A stretch of 64,000 nucleotides of DNA from contig CM037596.1 of NCBI GenBank assembly GCA_021018995.1, positions 89,659,184 to 89,723,183 on the forward strand. The letters run 5' to 3'. Shown piece after piece: positions 22,665 to 34,709 of the stretch (positions are counted from its first letter, which is position 1; every line of letters begins with the position of its first letter). The notes under the pieces were generated by a model. It saw nothing but the letters and a program-made list of their open reading frames with translations. It was not told the origin of the DNA and ran no database searches. The translations under genes were made by a program, and so were the position numbers. This DNA is from Chloranthus sessilifolius (lineage: Eukaryota; Streptophyta; Magnoliopsida; Chloranthales; Chloranthaceae).

Positions 22665-22968
22665 CCATATGCTGAAACAATAGTGTATGACTGGACACAG
22701 GCTGAAACAATAACTCTGTGGCTCAAGCCCCATGACCGATGTGGAACCATCTACTCAAACAATAGTGTATGGTTGAACACAGGCTTAAACAATAGCTTTG
22801 TGGCTCAAATCTTATAAAGGTAGGGACCATATACTGAAACAATAGTATATGGCTGGACCCAGGTTGAAACAATAGCTCTGTGGCTCAGATCCCATAGCCA
22901 AAAGGTGGGGATTATATACTAAAACAATAGTATATAGCCGAAATGCAGGCTGAAACAATAGCCTTGCA
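22665..22968. repeat. Eight hairpins with constant GAAACAAT loop in LTR U3 (C)
   Basis: Loops lie at 22,674, 22,704, 22,756, 22,786, 22,836, 22,866, 22,921 and 22,952 (GAAACAAT with one first-base variation). Two stem types alternate: CCATATACT/AGTATATGG (exact around the fifth loop) and CACAGGCT/AGCTCTGTG. Pairs repeat with a period of about 80-90 bases. The eighth stem is TGCAGGCT/AGCCTTGCA, altered on both sides so that pairing is kept. Confidence 0.8.
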
Positions 22969-23414
22969 CCTCGGACCCAGACCCGAGATAATCCTGAATT
23001 ACGCGCATTGAATCATGCGAGCAATTCGATTGAACCCCACACCACCAATGCTCAATCACTCCTGTTAGACTAAACTTCCCCTCTTTCAGACCGCCTCGAG
23101 ACCCGATTGCATGCTCCAATAAGCACGCTCAATCGGATTAAGCATCCCATCACCGACGCTTAATTGGCCTGTTTCAGACCTGGTCTCTAAGTCCTAAGAC
23201 CGCCAAAACTCCATGATTAAGCGCCATGCATGTAGCACTTAATCGGATTGTGCGTTCTAAACTGGGCACAACTGAGCCAGTCAACTGGTCACAATTGAGC
23301 CAGTCAGCCGGTCACTCACTGAGTCGGTCACCGACTCAAAGTGGTTAAGCGCCTGATATAGGGCGCACAACTCAATTTAGCACCTCGGCTAGGGCACACA
23401 ATTGAAGTTGGCCG

Positions 23415-23450
23415 ACTAATTACACGCACCCCACAAGGCACGTAATTAGT
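23415..23450. promoter_or_regulatory. Dyad next to the LTR TATA box (C)
   Basis: Inverted arms ACTAATTAC (23,415-23,423) and GTAATTAGT (23,442-23,450) are separated by 18 bases and flank ACACGC and GCAC. A TATAAATA box follows at 23,459-23,466. A related dyad lies upstream of the antisense gene of the same element (62,610-62,641). Confidence 0.65.
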
Positions 23451-23458
23451 AAAATACT

Positions 23459-23466
23459 TATAAATA
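23459..23466 (+). promoter_or_regulatory. LTR TATA box (C)
   Basis: TATAAATA followed by GACCCCCTTA on the plus strand, in the orientation of gag-pol. Confidence 0.65.
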
Positions 23467-24952
23467 GACCCCCTTACCATGACCTAAAAAAGGACACAAC
23501 AATGACTTCGAGATTCAAGTTTTGAGTTCCCTGCCTTTAAGCTCAGGATTTCAAGATTCCTCTCTGCAGACACGACCTTAGGTATAACTTTCCTTCTAGT
23601 TTTTAATTTCTGGTTCTAGTTCTTAGTTTTCAGACTTAGATCTCAGATTTCAACTATTAGTTTTTTTTTTAATTTTCAGCCTTAGGCTGTAACACCTTTT
23701 TAAATCCGTATTTTAATCTCTGGTTCTAATTCTTAGTTTTTTAGAACCAGTCCTTAATTCTATTCACTATTTTAAAATCTAATCTCAACTTTCAGTCCTA
23801 TCATTAATCTCTGGTTCCAATTCTCAGTTTTTAGAACCAGTTCTTAATCACACGGTCTGGTTTTCTGATTTCGATCTCGATTTCAGTCTTTAAATTTTAG
23901 ATTCTAGTCCTAATTTACTGATTCCTTATAATTCTAGATTTTAATTTTAATCTATAATTATAATCCAAAAATTATTGCCTTTTCAATCCAAAAATATTGT
24001 CTTATAATTTAAATTCAGCTTACTTTAATCTTAGCCACCCAAATCGCCCAAGGGAGCTTACGGAGGGTACCCGGGAACGGGGCCGGTCCTCCTTAGCATA
24101 ACAGGCCAAAACCCCCTTTTTTTTAGATTTTTAGTAAAAATCAGTTTATTTATTTTAATTAGAGTTTCAGTAAAATTAGTAGATTTTTAATTAATTAGAG
24201 TTTTAATAAAAGTAGATTTTTTTTAATTAATTAGAGTTTCAATAAAATTAGTATATTCCTAATTAGTCTCCATAGAATTAACATATTTACACTCCGAATA
24301 GTATTAAGAGACTCAATTAGATTAAGATATTAATTAGACTCCTAGTAAAACTAGGAGAGTTAATTAGACTAGGATTAAAAGCAAAAAAGACCAAAAACAA
24401 CTAAAGTTAGAGTAGTACTAGGCATCTCACAATTAATTAGACTCCTAATAGAATTAGGATATTTGAAATTAACTAAACACTTAATAGAATTAGAACACTT
24501 AAAGTAATTGGATCCTAGTAGAAGTAGGACAATAGGAATAACTAGACTCATAATAGAATTAGGAAATTTAAATTAATAGTCAAATATAATTAAGAGAGTT
24601 ACTCAAACTAAAAGCAAAAGATCAAAAGAATAGTTAGAGTTAGGATAGTACTCCCGGTAGAATCAGGAAACTTAACTTAATTAATCGACACAACAAAAGG
24701 AGAATAGGCTATCTAGACATCCAAGCGACCCAGTGTTGCTAACGTTGGCAGGCCGACGATTCAGTAAAAAAGGAACCTTCACGTCGTCACAAGCGTGATC
24801 AGTGGCGTGTTACAACATCGATAAATATCTGCAGCTGGCAATCGCAAAGAACCAGATATTTTCGTCACAAATTTACCTCTTTAATTTTAGCACTTATTAT
24901 TTTCTAAATAATCACTCCACCACCCATCGCCAGAGTTCACTTGGGACCAAAT

Positions 24953-24972
24953 TGGGCGACTAATTCTGGGAA
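24953..24972 (+). other. Probable primer-binding site (C)
   Basis: TGGGCGACTAATTCTGGGAA aligns loosely with the PBS of A and B, sharing GCGACT and CTGGG, and with D's TGGAGCCACTAATTC at 20,410. An alternative start TGGGACCAAATTGG at 24,942 cannot be excluded. Confidence 0.45.
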
Positions 24973-25436
24973 CTGAAAGGAACCCAGAAAAAGCATGTAC
25001 CAGCAGGCTAGTAATCACGATGGGACCTTTTATTGTCAAAGTCGCTCTTACCTAGATACTTAGTTTTATTTTGTTGTAATTTATATTTTTTTAACCAGTT
25101 GTAAATAAATAAATAAAATAGAAGATACGAAAAGATATACAAAATAAAATTAAAAAAATAATTAAAATATAAAAAAAAGAAAGCGGAGAGTATATGAACC
25201 TCCGCCAAAGACTCGAGATGTCCGAGATACGGAGATTGAGGTTAGGAGATCCTCTGCTATGGGGATACCACAATAATCCCGTATACAAGGAAGAATCACC
25301 CCACGATTTAAACCAACAACTAGAGATTAACATGGCCGGTGACTAAGAGAATCCCTTTTCTACCCCGAACCCTAACAATAACCATAGCAGAGGGGAAAGC
25401 AGTAGTGGATAGAACCTCACGGCCCGACAGATCGTA

Positions 25437-27850
25437 GATCTCAGCATTCAAAGAATACAAAAAGGAGACGATGACGCTGAAGAATTGCTCCGAGGATTGG
25501 CCATCGCATATGAGACGGTCAAGGGACGAGAAGACTCAGATGAATGAGAACAATGAGAGAGTGAGAGGTCGCCTCCTACGCCAAGCACGACATCAGCCCA
25601 CGTGTCACCCCTAAGACCAGCCGCTCGCACCCTCTTCAACGATAATCCACAAGATAGAGCTCACTTGTAGATAGCCCAAAGAGGTGCCACTGTAAGAGTC
25701 AAGGATCTTCCTAAGATGCTTGACGAATATATGGCTAAGAGGGAATGCCCTGGCCTCTCATTCGAATTCGACAAGTTTTGTCGAGAACTCAAATTTAACT
25801 TACCAGTAAAATTCAAATCGCCAAAATTCAACAAGTACAATGGTATTGGGAATCCCAATCACCATCTGGTCCTTTTCTATAATGACTGTCGGCCCATACA
25901 CCGTAATCAAAGGCTTCTCATCCACTATTTCTAGTGATCATTAGAAGGAGAAGCTATAGACTAGTTCGCAGGACTACCGCTGCATAAGATAGATATGTTT
26001 GACGACCTAGCCGATCAATTCCTCGACCAATATAAACACCTGATCTAAGAAACAGTCAGCCTAAGCGATCTTATGGCCGCAACGCAGGAACTTGACGAAA
26101 AGTTTGCCGATTGCGTCACCGGATGGAGGAAGCTTGCTGCTAAAACTGGTACCTCAATGAAAGAGAGACTCGATCGACATTATTATTGATAACACTAGAG
26201 ATCCCTTAAAAGCGCACTTGTTATAAGTGACAGCCCCAATTTTGCAGTGCTTCATTCTCGAGCCTCTCGTTTGGCGAGAAACATTAAAGGCGGGGACCTC
26301 GCCCTGTCCATAGTTACATCGAAAGCAGGCTCTTCAGGTTAATCGAAGTCGAGAAACAACAAGAAAGTATCGAGAACTGAGTAGGTTAATACCGTTGCCA
26401 ATCAGGGATAGAATTCAGGAAACGAAAACTTTCAGTCAAGGAACTTTAGACAGAACCAATGCTAGCAACAATACGTAAACCAGAACTAGAGCCTAAATCA
26501 ACAGAGATATCCGAATCAAAACTAAGGTCAGAATCAAAATCAAGGGCAATATCAAAACAGGAACCAATATCCCAATACTTACTAAAACCCGAATACGACA
26601 CAGAATCGGCCCGCCAACACCCAGAACTATAACAATGTACCTCCGCCACAAAACTTTAACCAATAAACCAGGGGCCCCTACCAGCCAAAATGGGAACACT
26701 ATCCTCTATTGCTTGATACCATTCCCAACATTTTTCGTCTCCTCAACACCCAAAACCTCCTTAGATTTTTTCAGGAACGACCCAGGCCTTGACCGGCGAA
26801 CGTGGATTGTAGCAAGTATTGTGCATTCCACCGATATGCAAGACACAATTTGGAAGACTACTGGGTCCTCCGAGACGTAATCTATGACATGAATGATCGA
26901 AACCAAATCGACTGGAAAGCGCTCAGGAACTCTAACCCCAACAGTAACCAACCACCACAGAACCTAGGGATTATTAATAATCCCATGCCAAACCACAACC
27001 AAGGTGGACCAGCCGCCAACGTCACTACAATAGACCTCCCCGATCGACCCTCTTTCCAACCTTCCACCTTGATCACCCGCCTCCAACCTGTTAGCACTCT
27101 CACTAACCCCGTAGGAATTTTCCCACTCCCACATCCCTTAGCCCTTATTACGCGAGTCACCCCTCCAAATCCACCTCCCTATCCGAATTGCACTCAGGTA
27201 CAAGTTCAATCCTTTAGGGCTCAAAGACCCTTCCTTCATAGCCACCCACCAGAACCTTCAAACCCAACGAATCCCGAGCCAACGCCATCACTATTTCCCT
27301 CATTCGACTTTGAATCAGAATACAAGGACCATGTCCTTTAGACCTCAGAGCAGATCGTAGCATGGGTAGACAATGTCACCAAGAACACTATTAGTCGACA
27401 ACATGAGGAGACAACTGAAGAGCGCCCATCGGTGATAGAGATAGAATATTCAAAAGAAGAACTGGTCAAAGAAGAAACGTTGATCTCCGCCTTCTTGGAG
27501 GAAGAAGATTACACACAATACCTCCCACCGTGGAGCGGCCTGGCACAAATACGCATCCCTTATTCAAATTTCACCCTTTCGCGCCTAACACTAACACTAA
27601 TATAGAGGCGCCAAGCGCTGCCTGGCCCAGTCAACAACAAACTTACCCAATCCTTAAATAAGGAACTAACTATCCCCCATCACCGTCTCCTCGGGGTAAG
27701 GAGCCTATGAATGCGCAACCACTGGAAAGGAATGCAAGAGAAAAAGATACTAGTGTACCTCCCCTGCCTCACATCATTCCTCCACCAATTCCCGCACCTC
27801 AGCCTTCCCAACCACCCGTACACAAGGCTCACAGGCCAGGTAAAGAGGCT
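25437..27850 (+). pseudogene. Gag (C)
   Basis: The N-terminal block is LSIQRIQKGDDDAEELL. The capsid-like region has MLDEYMAKRECPGLSF, KFNKYNGIGNPNHHLVLFY and DLADQFLDQY. A Gln/Asn/Pro-rich stretch follows, then a zinc-knuckle-like CKYCAFHRYARHNLEDYWVL near 26,810. The C-terminal part is Pro-rich with NPTNPEPTPSLFPSFDFES. Stops are frequent (for example about 25,932, 26,046 and 27,339). The start codon equivalent is not an ATG in this copy, so it is placed by comparison with D. Gag packages element RNA. Confidence 0.75.
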
Positions 27851-28828
27851 GCACTCAAAACAGGACAGGAGTATGATCTCCTACAACATCTCCAAAAGAT
27901 CCCAACCTAGATATCAATCTTGGAACTCATCAAGAAGTTGCCTGATCACCATCGATTACTAATCAAGACATTAGAGGACACACAAATAGACAAAAATACT
28001 ACCCTAGATGAACTGCATCAAATTGCCTCAGTCATGGCACAACCTCTAGCACTTACCTTCACAGATGTGGACATGCCTAAGGAGTAGCTCCGAGGAAGTT
28101 CGGTTCTCATATACTTAACAGTTATAATCAAGAGATTCTCTGTACCCCATGCACTAGTCGACACTGGAGCAGGACTCAATATCTGCCCTATCACTACACT
28201 AAAGACGCGTGAGTACATCGAACAAGACATTAGGCCCTCGATCCTATCCCTCATAGCCTATGATGGCTCACATCATTTCGTTAAAGGGACTATCAAGCTT
28301 CTGGTCCGCCTTGGACCCGTAACAAAGAACGTCACCTTCCATGTATTCGACTCCTCTAGCACTTACAACCTTATCCTAGGTAGGAAATAGTTAGAATCCA
28401 TGGAGGCTGTGGCATTCACATACCATCAATGTATCAAGTTTTCATATGAAGATTCTATTGTCCGCATATACGCTGACGCACCTCTCTAGGAGATAGACAC
28501 TGATTACACAGTGAGTATCCCTACAACCCATGACTCCATGTTGAACACCGACCACATCAAGAGGACGCGAGTCCTCAATGAGGCAACTGCCGCAGAAGTT
28601 AGCCCTCCTCTGATGCATCAACTGAAATTAATAAGAAGAGAGGCTGGCCCCGACCTCACCAAACTCTATGTCCTCAATCCTACTGTGATAAAATGGTGGG
28701 ACCTCATGTATCAACTAGGATATGTCCCTCACACCAAACTTGGCAAGAACAAGCAAGGCTGCATAGGGCCTATTGTCCCAAAGAAAATCTTTAAGCATAT
28801 AGGATTAGGATATGAGTTAGGCAACTAG
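27851..28828 (+). pseudogene. Protease and G-patch (C)
   Basis: The aspartic protease motif is HALVDTGAGLNICPIT near 28,160, the canonical DTGA form. Upstream is ASVMAQPLALTFTDVDMPKE, matching the region before the A and B proteases. SSSTYNLILGRK follows, typical of the second half of the fold. A G-patch-like LMYQLGYVPHTKLGKNKQG lies at about 28,705-28,765, and the open frame ends at GLGYELGN (28,828). Stops at about 28,087, 28,390 and 28,489 inactivate it. Confidence 0.75.
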
Positions 28829-30180
28829 CGAACTGATATACTGCCTACCTCTCCGAAATGGTCTCTATACGACCACTTCGTCTACGAGACTATCGAAAAA
28901 ACTGACATATAAAAATGGAAAGAAATACCCCTTACCAAATCGCAGGAAGCCAAGATTGAGTACATGGCTAGGGCATTGGCGGGTCTAACAAACCTAAATG
29001 ATGACGTCAACAAACCACTCGAATGAGTCAGACCCCTGTTCGATACTGAGCAATCTACGAAAGAAAGAATGAAAGAATCTTTGGAGCTTAGGCCACACAT
29101 AAAAGACTCGGGGTCAACTATCAAGGAAGACTTCCACATCGTAACTCTAGAGAATGAGGGCGAAATGGAATCGCATGCCTCCCAATCTGTCCAATTACCC
29201 CAGCCTCATCTATCTGCAGAAGAGGACTGACTCTCGATGTCAAGCGAAGAAGACAACTGGAGGAACCTTACTAACATTGAATTAGAAGATCACCTAAGGG
29301 CAGAATGCTTGAAATTGATTGAGGAAATTAATCGATCTCGAGACGAAGATTCAGGATCTGACGATGAATTCAACTACCAACCCATACTTCATCATTGGCG
29401 GTGCCCACGCCATTGTCCCTACCCAGAATCCCCGTACTATAGCTTGTGCACATCAGTCCTGACCCAGTGCGAAAGGGCCATCCTATGAGAAATTTAGCAA
29501 ACAAATACAAAAGAAGAAACTCACATCTCCCTCATAGAGTTCGAGGAGGAACTGGAACTAGACACTCCCAAAACCTGGGATGCACCGCAACTTTAGATAT
29601 TTTGGAAGTCTCTCGAGGAAGAATGGCAACCGCCACCAAGCGATGATGAAGACTATTAGATAGATCTCCCCACGCTCGAATTAGCAGAATAAATTGACCA
29701 AGGCCTTCAGGCACTATCAAACCATGAAGATGAACTCATCGCCAGTTCTGACCCCGTTCCAGAAGGATGAGAATGCCCTTGGAAATCTCCTTGCATCTCT
29801 TACCCATACCAGCCTCACTGTCGTGCATGCACACTTATCCTAACATACTATGAAGAGCAAGGAAGAGAATTCGCCAGCCCCGGGGATCATCAAGAAGACG
29901 ACCCCCGACAGGAAGGACAACTTCACTCTAGCTCAGAGGATGAAAGCCTAGCCGATTATGATCTCCAAAGCCTTTTTGAAGAAGAAGCGGTCAACATGCT
30001 TGAAGAAGCGGTCAATATGCTTGAAGAAGCGAGGATATTGGCAACGCCACCACTGGCGTCGCTCATCCAGAGGATTGCGCCCAATGAGGACTACAAAAAA
30101 AAATGCCAAACTCAGAATGAGTCCGCATTACCAGAAGAATTACATGAACGGCTCCAGCAGCCATCTCACCCCCTCGAATA
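28829..30180 (+). pseudogene. Acidic linker with two Cys-rich modules between protease and RT (C)
   Basis: This region reads, with stops, as a long acidic protein part. Two related Cys-rich modules occur: RCPRHCPYPESPYYSLC then TSVLTQCERA (about 29,399-29,485), and ECPWKSPCISYPYQPHC then LILTYYEEQ (about 29,771-29,865). Acidic runs lie between and after them (FEEELELD, SDDEDY, EEDESLADYDLQSLFEEEA). The modules share C-P, P, Y-P, C and LT spacing and look like an old duplication. I do not recognise the fold. A and B lack an evident equivalent. Confidence 0.5.
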
Positions 30181-30550
30181 AAGAAAACAACTTTATCGGT
30201 TCCTTTTTAGGCAATCGACCCTGTACCATACTTATTATCAAAAATTAAAAAAATAGAAAATCGAAAGGACCATAAAAATCTTAAAATATAAAAGCCTAAA
30301 AAAGTAGAAAATTTTGAAAAAGAGAGGGAGCCTTTCATCCCAAGAATATCCAATGACCCACTAAGGGATCTTTCCCTTAAGGTTATAGGCATCGGTCTCA
30401 CCGGTAAGGGAGTAATAGCAGATATACAAAATCACCCTATGGAGCCTCACTCCGACTCCGACCGGCGCGACCTACTACCTCTTCCTCACGAAGCCGTCGA
30501 GCGTCCCAACGAAGCGATTAGCTGGTAATCATACCCGACAAGATACTCCA
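30181..30550 (+). other. A-rich spacer before RT (C), possible intron
   Basis: An A-rich stretch ('aaaatcttaaaatataaaag') lies between the acidic linker and the RT. It occupies the same place as the possible Ogre-type introns of A and B, which are also A-rich on the coding strand. I see no clear splice sites, so the assignment is weak. Confidence 0.35.
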
Positions 30551-32220
30551 TGATTTCAAGAGGAGAATCAATAGCCTCGATTTACCTGACTAAGGACATT
30601 GCGGTCATTAGTTGCCCCGATGAAGGGTTAACTCTCATAAAACTAACCCCCCAGTGTAGCCATTTTACAGTCTATGAACTCACAAATGATGAAGAAGGAG
30701 CATCAGCCACTAAGGAAACACATGACTTCCAACAAGTCATCAAGCGCTTCGACGAGCAAACCTAAGCTGTCGTGGAACCCACTGAAGAAATTAACTTCGG
30801 CACCGAGGAGAAACCCAAGAAGCTACTAATCAGCACAACACTCAACCCCAAGGAATGATAATAGATTATCCAAGTCCTGTAAGACCACCTCAGCACTTTC
30901 GCATGGTCCTATGAAGACATGCCTAGTCTAGACCCAAGCCTAGTAGAACACCATCTAGTCCTGGAACTTGATGTGAAACCTGTTAAGCAGAAACTCAGAA
31001 GGATGCACCAACAAGTAGCACTTCAAGTCAAAGAGCAAGTTGATAAATTACACAAAACAAAAATTTTCAGAGTTGTCCTCTATCCTAAATAGGTGGCCAA
31101 CATAGTAGATGTCGCCAAGAAAGATGGCAGAGTCTGGGTATGCATCGACTTTCGAAACCTCAACCAGGCATGCCCAAAAGATGACTTCCCACTCTTGCAC
31201 ATTGACATTCTAGTCGATAACACTGTCGGGCATGAGATGATATCCTTTATGGATGGCTTCTCTGGGGATAATCAGATTAGATTAGCAGAGACCGATTAAG
31301 AGAAGACTTCTTTCACCACGCCATGGGAAACTTATTGGGCCTCAAGAATGCAGGAGCCACCTATCAACGCACCATGATGGCTATTTTTCATGACATGATA
31401 CACAAATGTGTAGAAGTCTACGTCGATGATATATTAGTGAAGTCCCAAACGCGTGCAGGACATGTTGAAGCACTCTAACTCATGCTACAAAGATCCGAGC
31501 AATATCAATTGAAGATGAACCCAAAGAAATGCATGTTCGGAGTCACGTTTGGAAAACTACTCGGCTTCATAGTCAACAAATGAGGAATCAAAGTCGATCC
31601 TGTAAAAGTCAGAGCCATCCTTGAGATGCCACCTCCCAACATCAAAGAATTATGAGGCCTGATAGGAAGATTGAAATTTATTAGAAGATTTATCTCCCAA
31701 CACTTAGATAGATGCGACCCTTTCTACAGACTACTCAAAGGAAGAGCTGAATACAAGTGGGATCACTAGTGTCAGTAAGCCTTCGACAGCATCAAGACGT
31801 ACCTCCTCAATCCATCGGTATGATCACCTTAAATCCTCGGAAGACCCCTGATCATGTACGTGTCAACCAATGAGAAAGCGATGGGGGTAATCTTAGGATA
31901 ATATAAAGAAAACAGCAAGAAAGAGAAGGTCATTCACTACCTTAGCAGGATGATGGTCGAATACGAACGAAAATACACTCCAATAGATAAGACATGCCTC
32001 GCACTGGTACGGGCCTCGACGAAAGTACGACATTACTTCAAAGCCTATAGGATATTAGTGTTAGCATGCATCGACCCGCTGAAGAACATATTCGAAAAGC
32101 CCACCACATCTCAAAAAATCGCTCACTGGCATATGCTACTGCAAGAATTCGACATCACCTACGTTACGCCGAAATCAATCAAAGGACGGGCAATTGCTGA
32201 TTACCTCACAAATCTCCCCC
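30551..32220 (+). pseudogene. Reverse transcriptase and gypsy RNase H (C)
   Basis: A linker with LIKLTPQCSHFTVYELTND precedes the RT. RT blocks: VAKKDGRVWVCIDFRNLNQA, ISFMDGFSGDNQI (first Asp) and EVYVDDILVKSQT (catalytic pair near 31,424). Then come MNPKKCMFGVTFGKLLGFIV, GRLKFIRRFIS, GRPLIMYVSTNEKAMG and the RNase H part IHYLSRMMVEYERKYTPIDK and DPLKNIFEKPTTSQKIAHW. Stops and a frameshift near 31,320 make it nonfunctional. The PKDDFPLLHIDILVDN block matches A and B. Confidence 0.85.
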
Positions 32221-32970
32221 TCCTAGGATGCGAGCCCATACACGCAGATTTCCCTGATGAAGACCTACTCATGATTCACCATGAAGATCCCAACAAGACC
32301 TCATGGACACTCTACTTCGACGAGGCTGTCAACCATAACGGGGAAAGGCACTGGAATAGTTCTGCTAAGCCCAGAAGGAGTTGTCATACCCAAAGCTTTT
32401 CAATTAGGCTTCCCTGTCACTAATAACATCGCAGAATATGAAGCCTTCATAGCTGAACTATGAGCAGCATTGCAATTAGCCATCAAGCAGTTAAAAACCA
32501 TCGGTGACTCCAAGCTTGTAATATCAAAAGTCATCGGAGAATGGAAAACCAAAGAAAGAAGGTTGATGGCATACTTGGAAACAACTCAAAAGTTTAAGAA
32601 AATTTCTTTCACACACATCCCTAGACTAGAAAATGAGCTTGCGAATTCCCTCACCACATTAACCTCGGTCATTCAGATACCAATTGGGCAGAGTACAAAA
32701 TCCTTTTTCATCAAAAAGCTGACAATACCCGCACACGAGGTAGCATGGACAGTTAAGCAGAAGTTATCAACCCTCCCTGGGACACAAGAACGAAATGAAG
32801 AAATCATGCCAGAAGGTCTTGCCAAAACAGAAACCAAAATGCAACCTTCATATTTGAGAAATCACCCACCAACGATGGACAACCATGGTACTTCAACATA
32901 TAGAATTTTCTGCAACATCAGCATGTCCCTCCGTATGCCACAAAGATTGAACGGAAGACTATAAGAAATC
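32221..32970 (+). pseudogene. Second, archaeal-like RNase H (C)
   Basis: SWTLYFDEAVNHNGKGTG (with a frame change inside), NNIAEYEAFIAEL and IGDSKLVISKVIGEW give the RNase H acidic residues. SFTHIPRLENELANSLTTL continues toward integrase. In A and B the same block starts DGA, so here the Gly is replaced by Glu (DEA). The second RNase H marks the Tat lineage. Confidence 0.78.
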
Positions 32971-33493
32971 GATGCGCCAGATTCTGCATTTTAGGTGAGA
33001 TACTATACAAGGAAGCCTTCACTAAAGGAGCACTGCTACGATGTGTTACGACAACTGAAGGATAATACATTATTAGAGAAGCACACACCAGTGCATATGG
33101 CACCCACACCGATAGACAGAGATTCGCAAATCAAATTATACGATAAGACTACTTCTGGCCAACAATGATAAGAGATTGCCACCTTCACATCCAATTCTAC
33201 AAGAAATGCCAAGAACATGCCCCGCTAATCCAAGCTCCATCAGTTGCATTGAACCCTATAACCTTGCCATGGTCGTTCTCGATGTAGGCCTTTGACATCA
33301 TCGGACCCTTCACGGACACAGTTGGGAACACTCACAAGCATGCATTTATACTTACAGCAACCGAGTACTACTTCAAATGGGTAGAAGCTGAATCATATGT
33401 CAAAATCACCACCTCAACACTCGTAAAGTTCATCACTCAAAACATTATCACCCGGTTTGGTGTACCTAGGCTATTTGTCACCGACAACGGATC
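32971..33493 (+). pseudogene. Integrase, N-terminal part (C), cut by element B
   Basis: The zinc-binding part has REAHTSAYGTHT and KKCQEHAPL. FDIIGPFTDTVGNTHKHAF carries the first catalytic Asp, and RFGVPRLFVTDNGS carries the second. The frame is interrupted after GGATC at 33,493 by the LTR of B and resumes at 56,410 with QFIVEKAKK. The insertion is two codons after the catalytic Asp. Stops such as those near 33,140 and 33,285 predate or accompany it. Confidence 0.88.
33489..33493. repeat. Left target-site duplication of element B (GGATC)
   Basis: GGATC precedes the TG of B's left LTR and is repeated at 56,410-56,414 after the CA of its right LTR. Removing B and one copy restores the integrase frame of C. 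Confidence 0.95.
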
Positions 33494-34205
33494 TGTGCGA
33501 CCATGGATCCTCTCGAACCAGTCGCGGCGATGCGCCCGTAAAGAATGAAAATGTAGAGTCGCCACCCGGAGCTTTTGGTGACCCGGGAAACCTTCAAATC
33601 GATATTTTGAGCACCAACGTGCTAAATATGACTCTGATTTATCGGTCTTTGCCAAAGACTCTAGGGTAGGGGCTTCGGTTATCGATCGGGAAGGGTTTAG
33701 GCACCTGATCAACCCGCACGTAGCGGTCTCTATCTATGGCCAAAATAAAAATAAATGGGCAGAGTTTCCCCTTGCCCGAAGGCAATACGGTCCTATCAAG
33801 CTTTGAGCCAAACCGAAATTTCGGCAGCGTAACGGCTTGAATCCTTAGACGGGGGAAACACCAAGAAGGTAGAGGAAGAGAGGGGTGAGCCGGAGCTCAC
33901 GGGCCCTTGTTGCACCGTGGAAGTCCCTTGCTTTGGTGTGATTTCGATGGCTTAAACGGTATGGAAATGGATTCTAATGCTAGGATTCGATAAAATAGGA
34001 AGTGTAGGATGAGGCTCAAGGCTAGACTTTAGCTAAAGGGAGTGATCTAATGGTGGAAATGGGTTGAAATGGGTGAACTAAGCATGCTGGAATTTTGGCA
34101 AAATGTGTGCATTTTCTCTCACTAGGGTTCTCTCTTAAGCTCAAAATTCTTAATCTTGATTTTTTCAACCAAATTTTCAACCCTTTGGGAAGAGGGGGGC
34201 CTCTC

Positions 34206-34213
34206 TATTTATA
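34206..34213 (-). promoter_or_regulatory. TATA box in 3' LTR (B)
   Basis: TATAAATA on the minus strand, in a context identical to that of the 5' LTR at 55,559-55,566. Confidence 0.6.
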
Positions 34214-34492
34214 GAGAAGAGGTGGGTTAGGGGCTTACTTAAGAGCTAATTGGTTTAGCAATTAGGTAATCCCCTATCTAAGGTTTTCTAGGTTTTCAAT
34301 GTCCTAGGGTTTTAGGAAACTGATTTTAATGGTTGATGATGTGGTGAGACCATGGGTGACTTAAGGGTTGCCAATAAGCTCAAAGGGGGTGCAACCAACC
34401 TCAAGACACCCACCTCAATAAAGGGGAGGGTCAAAGGGTCAAACCAGATGAAGGAAATTCGAGCAACTAATGACAGTTACTGTAGCTAAGCT

Positions 34493-34709
34493 GGGTGTAC
34501 ATATTACATACGCCCAGTTTATGTACAGTGATTTTTATGAAAAATGAAGGAGAATTGCGAAGATGAAGCCCGTGGTGGGTCCCACCTATACTGGACGTAT
34601 ATATTATATACGCCCGGCCAAATTTGGCCCAAAAATGTTAGGAGTATATAATATATACGCCTGATTAAACTGGGGCCAAATTGGCTGGGCGTATGTAATA
34701 TACACGCCA
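34493..34709. promoter_or_regulatory. Four palindromic sites in 3' LTR U3 (B)
   Basis: Sites are at 34,493-34,515, 34,593-34,615, 34,640-34,662 and 34,687-34,709. Each is an 11-1-11 palindrome with arm close to GGGCGTATATA and a central A or T, carrying one to three changes. The same four positions are occupied in the other LTR. Confidence 0.85.

Larger units (their letters stand above)
22542..24949 (+). repeat. 5' LTR of element C
   Basis: It starts TGTAGACACC. The end is placed at CA (24,949), three bases before a PBS-like TGGGCGACTAATTCTGGGAA at 24,953, which resembles the A/B PBS. It contains eight hairpins (22,665-22,968), a dyad at 23,415-23,450 and a TATAAATA box at 23,459-23,466. The U5 part from about 24,120 has many degenerate repeats like 'aattagactcctaatagaa'. 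The 3' LTR is not in the window, so the end is provisional. Confidence 0.7.
22542..33493 (+). mobile_element. Element C, left part: Tat/Ogre-like retrotransposon
   Basis: An LTR starting TGTAGACACCCCC at 22,542 is followed by PBS, gag, protease, RT, two RNase H domains and the first part of integrase. The element is cut at 33,493 by element B and resumes at 56,410. CTCAC at 22,537-22,541 is the presumed left target-site copy. Many stops show long decay. Confidence 0.88.

Noticed and set aside
24942..24960. PBS of C at TGGGACCAAATTGG
   Set aside because: The next TGG (24,953) aligns better with the A/B and D sites, though the first cannot be excluded.
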